From the NCBI RefSeq assembly GCF_958979055.1, contig NC_084887.1, positions 18,613,994-18,677,993 on the forward strand: 64,000 nt of DNA. Reading direction: 5' to 3'. The translations under genes were made by a program, and so were the position numbers. The notes beneath the pieces are model-generated. The model made no database searches and was not told the origin of the DNA. It worked only from the letters and a program-made list of their open reading frames with translations. Below, one piece after another: positions 13,201 through 23,102 of the stretch (the stretch's first letter is position 1; each line of letters begins with the position of its first letter). The stretch comes from Alnus glutinosa. Its lineage: Eukaryota > Streptophyta > Magnoliopsida > Fagales > Betulaceae.

Positions 13201-16200
13201 TCCAGTGTCGCTGGTTCCGAAGGTAGAGTTTTTTGGTTTGGATCTGTTGCTGGCGGTGGGGTGTAGGGATGTGGTAGACTGGAGAATGGTGGTGAACTGC
13301 TTTGTTTTGGAGGAGCAGATGTCTGGGTCATTGGAGAAGAAGAGGAAGCAAGTCTGCTTGCTTAGTGACAGTGAGTCTAGAAGAAGAAGTTAGGGCTTCT
13401 TCGTTCGTGGAAGAAGGTTCTAGAGTGGCTTCGAATCACTTTGGAGTGGGCTTCAGCTTTCAGGTTCAAGCATGTTGGGCTAGGTCTAAAGCCCAAGCGC
13501 AGCAGATGGGCTAGGCTTAAGTCCACGAGGGTGAGGCTGGATCTAGGTTCTCTATGTGTTGGATCAGGTTCAAATCCAGATTCAGATCTTTTGCAACCTG
13601 AAATCGTTTTCAGCGGCTGGTTCTAGGGCAGATCTGGGTCTATTGTCTTCTGGGAGTTCTGCAGATTGGCAGCCCTTCGCTAGTGGGTGTGTTTCCGATC
13701 CAGTGGCCGATTCTCCTTCTGTCGAGTTGGCTGTGTCGGAGGTTGCGGTTCAGTTTTCACGGGAGCTTGAGAATCCGGCAGTCTCATGGCTTGACTTTCC
13801 CCCCTTGTTGCATCGGCGATTTTGTCTTCGGTGTCTCTGGTTCCTTCTCCGGCACCGATAAGCACTGTTGTTGGGTTTGGTTCGCTCGATACCTCTTCTC
13901 CATTTCATAGCAGTTTCGATGGTGCTTGTTTGGCCCCTCAGCTCAGACCTAAGGGGTCTTCTCAGCCCATCTTCCCCCCTTCACAGGGGTGGCTGAGTTG
14001 GGAGAGAGGCTCTGTTCTTCTGCTTCAGTGTCGTTGCTTTCTAAGCCTTTCCAAAAGTACTACCGGAATGCAAGGGAAGGCAAATCAGGGCATTTGGATG
14101 AGAATTTAGCTACAGAGTCTATGGCAGCAATGAGGTTGCTTGTCAGTTTTTCTGCCAAGGAAGTAGTTGCAGTGCTTCCTGTGATGGACCCTGCGGGAGT
14201 GACAGATTCCGTGAAGGGTTTTGTTAAGCCATCTACTTTGATGCTTCCTTCGGCTGGGGTTTCTCAACCCGAGCCTGGTTGTGAAAACTTTAACTCCTCA
14301 TACCTTGCATTCATCATCGACTCCGGAAGTGAAGGAAGTAGGGTTGGTAGGGATTCCCTCCCCCTTAGGTGGTGGTGTCACTCCAACTGTTGGAAAGGGT
14401 GATGATTTCAGGGTGAATGGTTTGTCCCAATCTTAGAGGTGGCCAGTAGGTTTTGGTCCATCTGGGGAGGTGGTTGTGTGGAAGTAGGGTGATGAGATAT
14501 GGAATGGGGAAGATGGAGAGTTCCCTTTTCCTTTGGGTGTACTTCCTCCCAACTTGGCTTTGGATTGGGAGATGGATCGTGTTGAGGATGAGGATCCGTC
14601 CTTGGCGATTATGGATGCCTTTGAAGAGGACTTTCTTCAGAAAGTGAAGGTTGCACGGTTGAAGACCAAAGGTAGAAGGGAGATTTTGAATTTGGTAAGC
14701 TCCATTAATTATGGTGATGCAAGCGCGTCCTCTTGGCATAGGAAAGGCAATGCTCACATGTTGTCGAAGGGTGTGCTTTGGTTTTTGAGGGTTTGTTGGA
14801 TTTCTTTTTGTGGGCTGCCATGTTTTTCGCTTTCTAGTTAGGTGCTCTCTCTTATATATTTTCGGTGTACTTAGGGGCGCCTTACACTTTTAATAGGACC
14901 AGTTTAGTACTTATAAATATATATATATATATATATATATTTGGATTTGGTTTCTGAAAATATGATATGATCTTTTGCATGCCTGAGTTGTGTTCCTTTT
15001 TGACTTGCGTTAAGATCTTCCATAAGAAATGTAATTTGACTTAATGTGTTAATGTGCTTGGTAGTCCTTTGTTTGCTATTAATTTTCTATAATTCCAGGA
15101 TGATTACCTTTTTCCTTTTGCTTAGATTAGCTGTTACTTGTGTAGGAAGGCGATTCCATGTTAACGGATCGAGTCTGGGAGGCAATTGTTAAAGCTTTTG
15201 CAAGCCAAATGAAATCTGCTTTCACTGCATCAAGTTTTGTGAAAGAGATATTTACAATGGGGTACCCCAAACTCTTCTCCATTATAGAGAACCTTCTTGA
15301 AAGAATTTCGCATGATACTGACGTCAAAGGGGTTTTACCAGCTATCAGTTCAGAGGGCAGAGTTCAAATGGTTGCAGCAGTTGAAATATTCCAGACAGCA
15401 TTCTTGGCTCTTTGCTTGAGTCGCCTGTCAGATCTTGTGAATTCCATATTTCCTGTGTCCAGCCGTGGAAGTGTTCCCTCCAAAGAACATATCTCAAAGA
15501 TTATATCACGCATTCAGGAAGAGATCGAAGCTGTTCAGCTGGACGGGCATTTGACCCTTCTTGTCTTGCGTGAAATTGGCAAGGCTTTGATCCTGCTTGC
15601 ACAACGTGCTGAGTACCAGGTAGTTCTTTTGTTTACTTGTGGAAAACAGATATTTCTAATGGAAGTAGATGTTTTCCTAATGACTAGGATGCCTAATGTT
15701 TCATTTTCGTTTGGGGAATTCATCAAGGATAGGAGCCACTAAATATTTGGATTTGTGTGGGTGTTGGAAAGAGAAGTATGGTTGGCATAATCGTGTTGAT
15801 AGTTAGATGGTTGTTCTGTTGTGCCTTACCTGGACTACTTGGAAATAGGGCAGTAGTTGGACTTTTGAGGGGATGGACCATATGGTTTTATTTCTTAAAA
15901 ACTGTTTTGAGAGGACTGCATGGTGGGGTGTCTGCTCTTCATACTACTTTGTCTTCTAATTCTTTTTTGATTTCATTGATTGTTTGAATTTCAGATTGTT
16001 GTTTGTGTGAACAATACATAGGAGTACAATTTTATTTTAGAAGTACAATTTTTTAGGTGTACAATTTCATAGGAGTACAGTTTTATTTTTGTTTGCGTGA
16101 ACAATACATGAAAATTTTACTTTTTATGGTAAATTTTAGAAATTTATGCAGAATATCTTGGTGTATAAGTCAACTTCAATAATGTCTGAATTTTGTTCAT

Positions 16201-17165
16201 AAATGAATACATTCCAATGACAGATATCCACTGGTCCTGAAGCGCGCCAAGTAAGTGGTCCAGCAACTGCCGCGCAACTGAAGAACTTCACATTATGTCA
16301 ACATCTACAAGAAATTCATACACGCATATCTTCAATGATTACTGGACTTCCCAGCATTGCTGCAGATGTGTTGTCTCCCTCGTTAGGTGCAGTATATGGG
16401 GTTGCCTGTGACTCAGTGACCTCCTTATTCCAGGCAATGCTTGAGCGCCTTGAGTCTTGCATCTTGCAAATTCATGACCAAAAATTTGGTGCGCTTGGTA
16501 TGGATGCTGCAATGGACAACAACGCATCACCTTACATGGAGGAGTTGCAGAAGTGCATTCTTCACTTCCGTAGTGAGTTCCTATCTAGGCTGCTGCCTTC
16601 TGCAACAAATGCTACCGCTGGAGGGGCGGAAACCATATGCACTAGGCTTGTTAGGAACATGGCTTCACGGGTTCTAATATTCTTTATCAGGCATGCTTCT
16701 CTCGTTAGACCCCTTTCAGAATCGGGCAAGCTTAGGATGGCCAGAGACATGGCTGAGCTGGAGTTAGCTGTGGGTCAGAATTTGTTCCCAGTAGAGCAAC
16801 TTGGTGCACCATACCGAGCCCTTCGAGCATTCCGACCTCTTATTTTCTTAGAAACATCTCAACTGGGAGATTCTCCCCTTCTTCAAGATTTGCCACTAAG
16901 TGTAATTCTTCACCATCTTTACTCCAGAGGCCCTGAAGCATTGCAGTCACCGCTGCAAAGAAACAAACTTACACCTCTGCAGTATTCCTTGTGGCTAGAT
17001 TCTCAAGGTGAGGATCAGATCTGGAAAGGTATCAAGGCAACTCTGGATGATTATGCTGCAAATGTTAGGGTCAGAGGAGACAAGGAGTTTAGCCCTGTAT
17101 ATCCTCTTATGCTTCGATTAGGATCGTCCTTGACAGGGAATACTCCAGCATCCCAAAAGCCTTGA
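4211..17165 (+). CDS. COG5: Conserved oligomeric Golgi complex subunit 5
   Basis: COG5 is a subunit of the eight-protein COG tether that captures retrograde vesicles at the Golgi (known from the family). Three coding exons fit with phase-0 junctions: 4211-5269, 15146-15619 and 16224-17165, giving 824 residues, close to the usual plant length of about 830. Exon 1 begins MASPASPLQ, is unusually GC- and CT-rich, and encodes the Ser/Leu-rich helical N-terminus typical of COG5 ([20 protein letters not shown]). Exon 1 ends CAG|GTGAGA after VLQ. Exon 2 starts [12 protein letters not shown] and ends CAG|GTAGTT. Exon 3 starts ISTGPEARQ and ends at TGA 17163-17165. Intron 1 is 9.9 kb and packed with transposons; intron 2 is about 0.6 kb. 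The open frame is intact. Identification comes from recalled family similarity. Confidence 0.9.
6274..6965. mobile_element. Non-autonomous hAT-like element
   Basis: The left end CAGTGGTAGAGCAGGATTT and the reverse complement of the right end, CAGGGGCAGAGCCATATAA, are related terminal inverted repeats of the CAGGGGCGGAGCC kind seen in plant hAT elements. The flanking octamers AGTACTCA (6266-6273) and ATTACTCT (6966-6973) agree at 6 of 8 bases, fitting an old 8-bp target duplication. The interior is AT-rich and non-coding. Confidence 0.5.
8050..8131 (+). mobile_element. L1 3'-end fragment with perfect TSD
   Basis: These 82 bases carry only the end of an L1-type LINE: a TTAGGGGCGCCTTTACGC block, then TTTACCTATC and an A-run. 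They are flanked by a perfect 14-bp direct repeat, AATATGACAAGAGA (8036-8049 and 8132-8145). This is a severely 5'-truncated target-primed insertion. Confidence 0.85.
8690..9065. repeat. Possible LTR remnant
   Basis: A GC-richer segment in AT-rich intron has the phrases GGTCCGGAGGGGAGCCTCCGATGC and GCCACGTGGTGGGC, a style I associate with plant gypsy LTRs. No boundaries, partner LTR or target duplication were found. The assignment is tentative. Confidence 0.25.
9210..9225 (+). mobile_element. 16-nt L1-tail micro-insertion
   Basis: ATACTTATCAAAAAAA is the last nine bases of the local L1 3' end plus seven A residues. It sits exactly between two perfect 16-bp copies of GAAAGGAGAGTTTCAT (9194-9209 and 9226-9241). 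Tail-only insertion plus target duplication is the signature of target-primed reverse transcription that stopped almost at once. Confidence 0.85.
9508..10985 (-). mobile_element. 5'-truncated L1 ORF2 fragment
   Basis: The minus strand encodes the C-terminal half of a plant L1 ORF2 protein in broken frames. The reverse-transcriptase tail ([35 protein letters not shown]) lies at 10437-10862. The linker [16 protein letters not shown] is at about 10420. A zinc-binding region ([19 protein letters not shown]) lies at 9867-10049, and [14 protein letters not shown] at 9600-9800. Several frame breaks make it dead. The 3' end reads TTACTTATC followed by (AT)n. The flanks TTTTTGTATTG (9497-9507) and TTTTTGTACTG (10986-10996) form an 11-bp target duplication with one mismatch. 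Confidence 0.88.
11100..11262 (+). mobile_element. L1 zinc-binding domain fragment
   Basis: On the plus strand the frame reads [20 protein letters not shown] then PRKVLNLY. This matches the reverse-transcriptase zinc-binding region of plant L1 ORF2, which also occurs in the minus-strand copy at about 9840-10000. It is short, lacks both ends and is decayed. Confidence 0.6.
12116..12873. mobile_element. hAT-like element carrying a P450 fragment
   Basis: The left end TAGGGGTGGGCACAGGG resembles the TAGGGGTGGGCA terminus of plant hAT elements. GC-rich subterminal motifs (GTGCGGTGCGGGTATGGGCGG near 12235) recur in inverted form near 12810-12860 (CCGCACCGCACCGTGCGG). Between them lies a cytochrome P450 fragment on the minus strand. 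The right terminus is missing or decayed and no 8-bp target duplication was found, so the right boundary is a guess. It interrupts the L1-like element. Confidence 0.45.
12354..12608 (-). pseudogene. Cytochrome P450 fragment (CYP82-like)
   Basis: The minus strand encodes the end of a plant P450: [14 protein letters not shown], a stop, then [15 protein letters not shown] and the heme-binding loop [10 protein letters not shown] followed by ALQ. The heme-ligand cysteine is present in the FxxGxxxCxG signature, and PERF is the usual pre-heme motif. The in-frame TAG stands where the family normally has tryptophan (INVW). The fragment covers about 85 residues, ends soon after the heme loop, and lacks the N-terminal 80 percent of the protein. 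It is not functional. The CYP82 assignment rests on the spacing and the SHANID/ALQ context and is less certain than the P450 call. Confidence 0.75.
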
Positions 17166-20100
17166 TAATTTAGTATACCTCTTTTAAAATCATTCTCAAA
17201 CCAGAATGGTGTTCACCAGGTTTTTGCCTTTAGGTAGATGTTGCAGGTGGAACTTGGAAATAGTTGCCGAAACTTCACAAAAGACCATACTGGTTCAAGT
17301 GGCAACTTTGAGGTATACAAAATTTTAAACAACCCCCCTTTTCTCTCTTATTTTGATTTCTTTTACAGCATAACTTACACTCTGTTTTGTCTTTATTAAT
17401 TAAGTTTTTTTTTTTAATTTATTTCCTTTTTAGTAGGTTCATACTTGATGGCTGGATCCGCAGAATGGCTGCATCGATTTCATTTGTATCTAGTCTAGAA
17501 TATTTTTCGAGTTTGGTTATTGTATCCATTGTTTCACCCACTTGTCGTCCTTTCATTTGTAGTCATAATATTCCCTAATTCTTGTGTAAAATATAAAAAT
17601 GTTCGACAGATCTCATGTAATAGTTACACTGATAAGGAAATTCTGTTTTAAAAAAAAAAAAAAAAAAGAACATCTTCAACATTCGGATTGTGGGATGTTG
17701 CATCTTTAATTAATTCTTGTATCAGTTCTCTTTATATTTTCCCTTATCCTTTGACAGCAGCTCGTAGATAGGTTAATGGAAGATTGAAGCTTATTACTAT
17801 TGCCAAGTTTAAGAAGTTGACTTACTATGTTAAAGAAGCTCGATAAATAAGATAATATGGAGAAGTATTTTCCATTAAAAGAAAAAAAAAAAAATCCGTT
17901 TCTTTTGAACAAATGGTGATTTAGTAAAGCACTACTAGCGTTTCTTTGAGGTTTCGCTGGTTGGCCGTGATTTACAGCCATGAACAAAGAGAAAGTCAAG
18001 AACTTCCGTTTCCCTTTCAGTGGTGAATTTCAGTGTTGTATGCTTGAATAAGAAATGTTTTAGGGAGTGAGGAACGTTCAGCTGTATTCAGGGACTTCTG
18101 GTTATATATATCCATTATAGCTAGTAGTGATGCCAGAGTTTTTAATTGATGATTGGTGGGATTCATTTTGGTATTAGGAATCAACGCCTAGCGGTAGAGC
18201 TATATACGAACAAAGCCGCTCAAGAACAGGGTCAGACTCGGTTTGGATGTGAGCGGCCTCATTTGCTTCTCTTCTGATATGATTACCTTGCCACTCTTGC
18301 ATATTATTCCTAACATGATTAGCTTGCAATTCTTTGTAAATTATTCAAGACAACTCTTGCATGACCATACCTGCTCTAGTTCCTTCCCTCCATTATAAGT
18401 GCCTGTACAATTTAGAGAGTATAGCCATTAAGAACAACCTTCAACAATCCCAAATTTCTAGAAAAATAATAATAAAAAATAGCAACCAGAGCACTCATGG
18501 TCACTAACACCTTTACCTCTTCGCATATGTAGTAATCTGCCCATCTTCTCCCTCTTCTCTCATTCCCCTAGAAGCATTTTTAAAATCAACATGAGACTCT
18601 GGTGCCATCTTTACCAAATTATCAATAAATTCCTATGGAACCAAAAGTTTCCTTGCCACAACAGACATTTGCTCAAGCTCATCATCATCATCCAGTATGT
18701 ACACTGCAATTCCTCAACAATTAATGTATATAAACTTTTCCCCTTCACAATAGCTTTTTCGAATCTTCCTGCTATGACTTTGATTCTAGAATAGTACCAT
18801 TTGGATAATACTTCTTCTTGCAAAGGGAATCGAGTTCTCAAAGTAGTTTCCAACGCTACTTTGCCAACAAAACTTTGTTAAAATTAAAGCATTCTAAATC
18901 TCGAAATCCCAATCCGCCCTAAGACTTTGAGAACCCCATTTTAGACCAGCTCATCAAATGAATCTTCGACTCTTGCTTCTGATGTCCCCGGCCACTAAAA
19001 TTTCTTCATCATGAAATTTATGCCCCGACGCAATGCCTTGGGTAGCTGAAAAACAATCATATTGTACCTAGTAATTAACTTATATAAATATAGAGCATCA
19101 CATATAAGTAAAACCTAGTTAATATGCTTACATATTCACTATAGTTACATACTAGTTAATTAGTTATTTCTAAGTTATAAACGTAACTAAGTACCTAGCT
19201 ATATAAATATATAACATATGGCTACTTATAGATTGTAGTTATATAATATATTATATAACATGCTTACATTGACATATTATATACTTACACTATAGTCATA
19301 CATAGTAACGTATTAATAAAGTTCAATAACAAAGTGATTAGTCAACAATATGTTAAAGTATTTTCAAAATTAATATGTATATATATTTATTTTGTGTCTT
19401 GGGAATGATTTAAAAGAAAGGTGTTAAAGAACATTAAATGAAGATAGTCTCACATGAGAAAAAGAGAAATTGAAGTTGACATTTATGAGGACCAACACAC
19501 TTTAAGCATTTAAAGTAATGCTTGGGTGTATACTCTAGTACGGTGCGAAGCACCGGACGCACGCGCGCGCGTGGCAGTGGCAGTGGGCTGTAGGGCGCTT
19601 TGATGGCGCACTTGGCACGAAGCATCAGAGCTTGGAGCGATCTAATCATGACCTTTCGATTTTGGATGGTCCTGATCAATCGATTTAGTGGTTTAATCTA
19701 AACCATATGATGCTTCTTAGGTAAATCCAGTGGTTGGATTTACTGGACAATCAAATAAATAAACTGTAAGGTTAAATCACATTTGATCTAATGGTTGAGA
19801 TTAATTAATAACTATCTAATGGTTATTATTAATCAATCATAGACATTTATTTGATCTGATGGTCAGATTTAAGTGTCTGTTAAAACAGCAGTTTATGACT
19901 GTTACTTGAGCAGTTATGGACGGTTGGATTAGCAGTTATTTCAATATTATACAGAAGTAACTGCTGTCCAGTTATCAAAAATATACAGAAATAACTGTTG
20001 TACAGTGTTTTAATAAAAGAAATAACAAATTTCTTTTATCTTCAATGCTTTTTCTGATACCTTTTGTATTTAAAAATTAAAAAAGTCTCTGTCTGTCTCT

Positions 20101-20336
20101 TGCTATAATAGAAAAATCTGAAAGTGTTCGGGTTTAATCTTTCGTTAGTGCAAAACGTAATTAAACAAACAGAGGATTCTGGGCTCCATTGTATCCTGGA
20201 GAAATATTTGCTGTAACCTTTTTGCATACCTTTTTGGTGGGGGCAAATAATTTCTTAAAGAAAGCGACGTTATAACGCGTCTTAGAAGCATTTCGTTTTT
20301 CTACTTTCGTTTATCTTTTCTAACACAATATTTGGG

Positions 20337-20339
<3 letters not shown>
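17166..20339. other. Intergenic region after COG5
   Basis: COG5's 3' UTR probably lies within 17166-17640. The rest is AT-rich sequence with a decayed L1 fragment (18560-19050). A GC-richer patch at 19540-19620 contains the run ACGCGCGCGCGT. The following 19640-20040 has a repeat-like character (TCTAATGGTTGAG/TCTGATGGTCAG motifs). No supportable gene was seen. Confidence 0.5.
18560..19050 (-). mobile_element. Decayed L1 ORF2 fragment
   Basis: Read on the minus strand, pieces such as MSWSKMGFSKS, a stop, GGLGFRDLECFN and LLAK appear in order. This is the conserved C-terminal reverse-transcriptase stretch of plant L1 elements, here with stops and small deletions. Both ends are indistinct. Confidence 0.65.

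Positions 20340-20385
<46 letters not shown>
20340..20385. repeat. (TA)n microsatellite
   Basis: This is an uninterrupted TA dinucleotide run of about 46 bp in intergenic DNA. Shorter AT runs occur at 20865-20882 and 21368-21388. Confidence 0.95.
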
Positions 20386-20387
<2 letters not shown>

Positions 20388-20676
20388 TCATAGGCTATAT
20401 ATTCAACCAATTATTTGCAAGCCAAAACCAAGAATCAATATATAGGAGTCCAATTAGTTAAGAAAATATTCTAAAGACCGAAACTCTTGCTGCTCAAATT
20501 TGTCGCAGCCCGTTGAAGTTGTGTATATATCCCTTGAACCAATTAATCTGAAGACTGAAGTTGTGTATCCCCTGAAACCAATCTACCTTAATTCAGTAAT
20601 TATTGAGCATTAAGCTATATACAATTAATCTCTGCCAAAATTACTTTAATTTTGCCCCACTTAGCCACCAGATTAC

Positions 20677-20714
20677 CCAAATCATAGTGTCCCACGTGGC
20701 ACACTATGATTTGG
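20677..20714. repeat. 38-bp palindrome with G-box centre
   Basis: Two perfect 14-base inverted arms, CCAAATCATAGTGT and ACACTATGATTTGG, flank CCCACGTGGC. The central CCACGTGG is itself palindromic and contains the bZIP/bHLH core CACGTG. Only one base pair of the palindrome is mismatched. Confidence 0.8.
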
Positions 20715-21010
20715 AAGAGGGTATCCTAATATGTCATATTTGACAAGCAAAATCGACGGCCAGCGCCAAAATTCTATATTTTGATGTGACAATTAATAAC
20801 ACGTCAACATGGCTGCTACCGGATTCATACTGCCTTGTGTGATTGATGGACTCCATCTCTTTATATATATATATATATATATCCTTTTCAGACTAATTAA
20901 TTAATTAATTAATTAGTTAAACAAACAATTACTACTAATGTTTTTCTTTTCAGTCTAATCGCAAGCCTACAAAGAGGCCGGGAGCTAGGTGCAATCATAT
21001 GTATATAATC

Positions 21011-21262
21011 CGGCCTTTTGCACAACTTTCACACAACTAAGATATATTGGTGGCATTCATATTCATGGGTCCCACTAATGTGTCTGGAACTGAATCCTCT
21101 CCAATTGAGAGGAACTAGAGATGAGCTAGTTAGTTATACAGGAGGGTATTTTTGTAATTTCACACATGTATAAATAACTGGCTCTTCTCCAGTTGAGTTT
21201 CAACTGGAGAGAATCCTGTTGCAATGTGTCTTAGTTGTGTGGAAGTTGTGTAAAAAGGTTGT
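21011..21262. mobile_element. MITE with CACAACTT inverted ends
   Basis: The left end TTGCACAACTTTCACACAAC and the right end (read inverted) TTACACAACTTCCACACAAC are matching terminal repeats. A second inner inverted pair (ATCCTCTCCAATTGAGAGG near 21092 and CAACTGGAGAGAATCCT near 21210) makes it a nested foldback. Non-coding. Confidence 0.7.
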
Positions 21263-21729
21263 GAAATAGTCATTTTTCTATGAATTATTTACCTTAATTA
21301 TGGGAGATTCTTCTTGACGTGCATCCATGATAATATTCATTAGGGCATGCACCTATACGTGTGTGGATATATATATATATATATATATAGAACTAGTGAC
21401 ATCCGCTTCATTTCGCACATTAATATTTCATATCTTCACATTTTTTAGGTTTGTAGAAATTTATGGGGAATATAAAATATGAGAATTATAGTAGAAACAA
21501 AAAGAGACAAAAGACAAATAATTTTGAGGTGGTTCGATGTTAAACACCTAGGTCAACTGCTGTAAATATAAATGTCCCTAATAATAGGACAACTGTGATA
21601 GGTGACATAATACAAGTGTGGTAATAAAATCTCTTACAATCAATCCTAAATGCTTAATATTCTTACAAGGAAACATAATCAACCTCTTATGGAAACATAT
21701 GTTCTAACAAGGTTAAATAATATTAAAGG

Positions 21730-21997
21730 AGTAATTATATTTAGTAAACTCATGTATAACTGTTATACAACCAGATGATGTGGTACGCGGTAGTAAAAAT
21801 TAACCATTCAATCAGCACTTGGTTTTTATTTTTTAGTTTTTATTGACATGCTAGACATCCATTTCATACCCATCTTATTTTTAAATTCACTATTAAATTT
21901 GTGGAACCTACATTGTATGCCACAAATCTTACTACCACGTCATCGAGTCGTATGACAGTTATACATGAATCTACTAAATACTAAATAGCATTACTGA
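21730..21997. mobile_element. MITE/foldback
   Basis: The left arm (ATTTAGTAAACTCATGTATA, continuing ACTGTTATAC and GATGATGTGGTA) is repeated inverted at the right end (TACCACGTCATCGAGTC, then ACAGTTATACATGAATCTAC). The arms are about 60 bp with a 130-bp AT-rich centre. Non-coding. Confidence 0.7.
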
Positions 21998-22502
21998 TAT
22001 TATAGGCATATATCACAGAAGACCCTCAAAAGTCATACATACATACTAGCAAGGAGGTCAAAATGCAGGGTGGAGATGCACATATATACAGAGTGAGAGC
22101 TTATTGCTTGCATGCATGCATGGGGGTGTACTTTAGCTTGCTGCTCCTTTTGTTTTAAACATCCTTTCATTGTCAACATGCATGTCACTGTAGGAAGGAG
22201 AAGAAGCAATTGTTTTACATTATTTTAAGTTACTTGAATAGTTAGCTAGCTGCGTGCCCTCAATGCCCTTCTACATCCTCTTGAATTGACCAACATCTAC
22301 ATATATCTTCCATGTAAATACAAACCTTAGAATTTCCCTTGAGAGGGAGAGAGAGAGATTGGTAGCTAGGTGTGTATGCATGGATTCCTATATATTGATA
22401 ATGCTTTTTTAATTTGCACGATCAACATCATTTTCAGCATCTTTATGTCTTTTGATTTGTTCTGTTCCCAAAAAACTCAAACATATCTACTTCATTACAG
22501 TA

Positions 22503-22522
22503 GATATATAAATATATATATA
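22503..22522 (+). promoter_or_regulatory. Candidate TATA region of the VQ gene
   Basis: A TATATAAATATATA stretch lies about 85-100 bp before the VQ start codon. This leaves room for a short 5' UTR. The sequence is AT-rich generally, so this is only a candidate. Confidence 0.3.
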
Positions 22523-22604
22523 GGAGCTCTTTGAATCCTCCGCTACAGCAAAAGAAGGTGGGGGTTGATTCCTAGGCGCCTGCCAGTTGTACTAGTTTGA
22601 AATT

Positions 22605-23102
22605 ATGGGGAAGAAAATAAGTCAATCACCAGTAAAAATATGTAGAAATCATGAGAAGCAACTCCACAGCTTGATACAGGTGTTAAGGCCCAAGGTCTAC
22701 ATAACTGACACCTCAAGCTTCAAGAGGCTTGTTCAACAACTAACTGGCAATATCAGCTGCTCATCAAACGCTTCCTCATCACCACCTCCTACGAAACCTG
22801 ATCATCATGTGGTTGAGAATGTTTCAATCATAGATCACACCAAGGAAAGCAGCATGGAAGCAGCATCCTTTGCATCTCTTGATCATGATTCTTCTGAATT
22901 ATGTCATCAAATAACTACTTTGGAAGATTCAACGACAGTGAACCCAGCTGATGATCATGATCATCAAGTGGATATGTTAGCTTATGGGGATCTTGAGTCG
23001 TGGCTTTTAGAAATAGATCAACCATTTCCTTTCTACCACGATTATGCTCAGATTGAGAAGGAGGTCAGCATATATGACTATGAGTTATCCGGCCTAATAT
23101 GA
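22605..23102 (+). CDS. VQ motif-containing protein
   Basis: This intronless gene encodes 165 residues. The signature FKRLVQQLTG at residues 39-48 matches the plant VQ motif FxxxVQxLTG. Known VQ proteins are small nuclear or plastid cofactors that bind WRKY transcription factors through this motif and tune defence and growth responses. The N-terminus is basic (MGKKISQSPVKICRNHEKQ). A LRPKVYITD stretch precedes the motif. The middle is low-complexity and His/Asp-rich. The C-terminus has WLLEIDQPFPFY and ends YDYELSGLI. The first ATG of the frame was chosen; nothing upstream extends it. Single-exon structure and short length fit the family. I cannot place it safely in a numbered subgroup. Confidence 0.88.
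   Translation: MGKKISQSPVKICRNHEKQLHSLIQVLRPKVYITDTSSFKRLVQQLTGNISCSSNASSSPPPTKPDHHVVENVSIIDHTKESSMEAASFASLDHDSSELCHQITTLEDSTTVNPADDHDHQVDMLAYGDLESWLLEIDQPFPFYHDYAQIEKEVSIYDYELSGLI

Larger units (their letters stand above)
11396..14935 (+). mobile_element. L1-like element with ORF1 remnant, lacking ORF2
   Basis: The element begins near CCCTCTCGTCTCCCTC. It has a G-rich/C-rich hairpin at 11455-11485 (GGAGGAGAGG, then CTCCTCCCTCCC) and a CT-rich leader. From about 12880 the plus strand encodes a piece like the plant LINE ORF1 protein ([20 protein letters not shown], then [16 protein letters not shown]). This continues in shifting frames to about 14760. It ends with the L1 tail block TTAGGGGCGCCTTACAC, then AGTACTTATAA and (TA)n at 14911-14940. 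The ORF2 region is absent, so it is an internally deleted, non-autonomous derivative. A hAT-like element is nested at about 12116-12873. No target duplication was found, so the outer ends are approximate. Confidence 0.6.
5270..15145 (+). other. COG5 intron 1, transposon-rich
   Basis: This intron of 9,876 bp begins GTGAGA and ends TGTAG. Recognised insertions are a hAT-like element (6274-6965), a short L1 3' fragment (8050-8131), a 16-nt L1-tail insertion (9210-9225), an L1 ORF2 fragment (9508-10985), an L1 zinc-finger fragment (11100-11262), and an L1-like ORF1 element with a nested hAT-like element (11396-14935). The stretches 5290-6270, 6970-8030 and 8146-8690 show only unassigned AT-rich intron sequence. 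No alternative coding exon was found. Confidence 0.8.
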
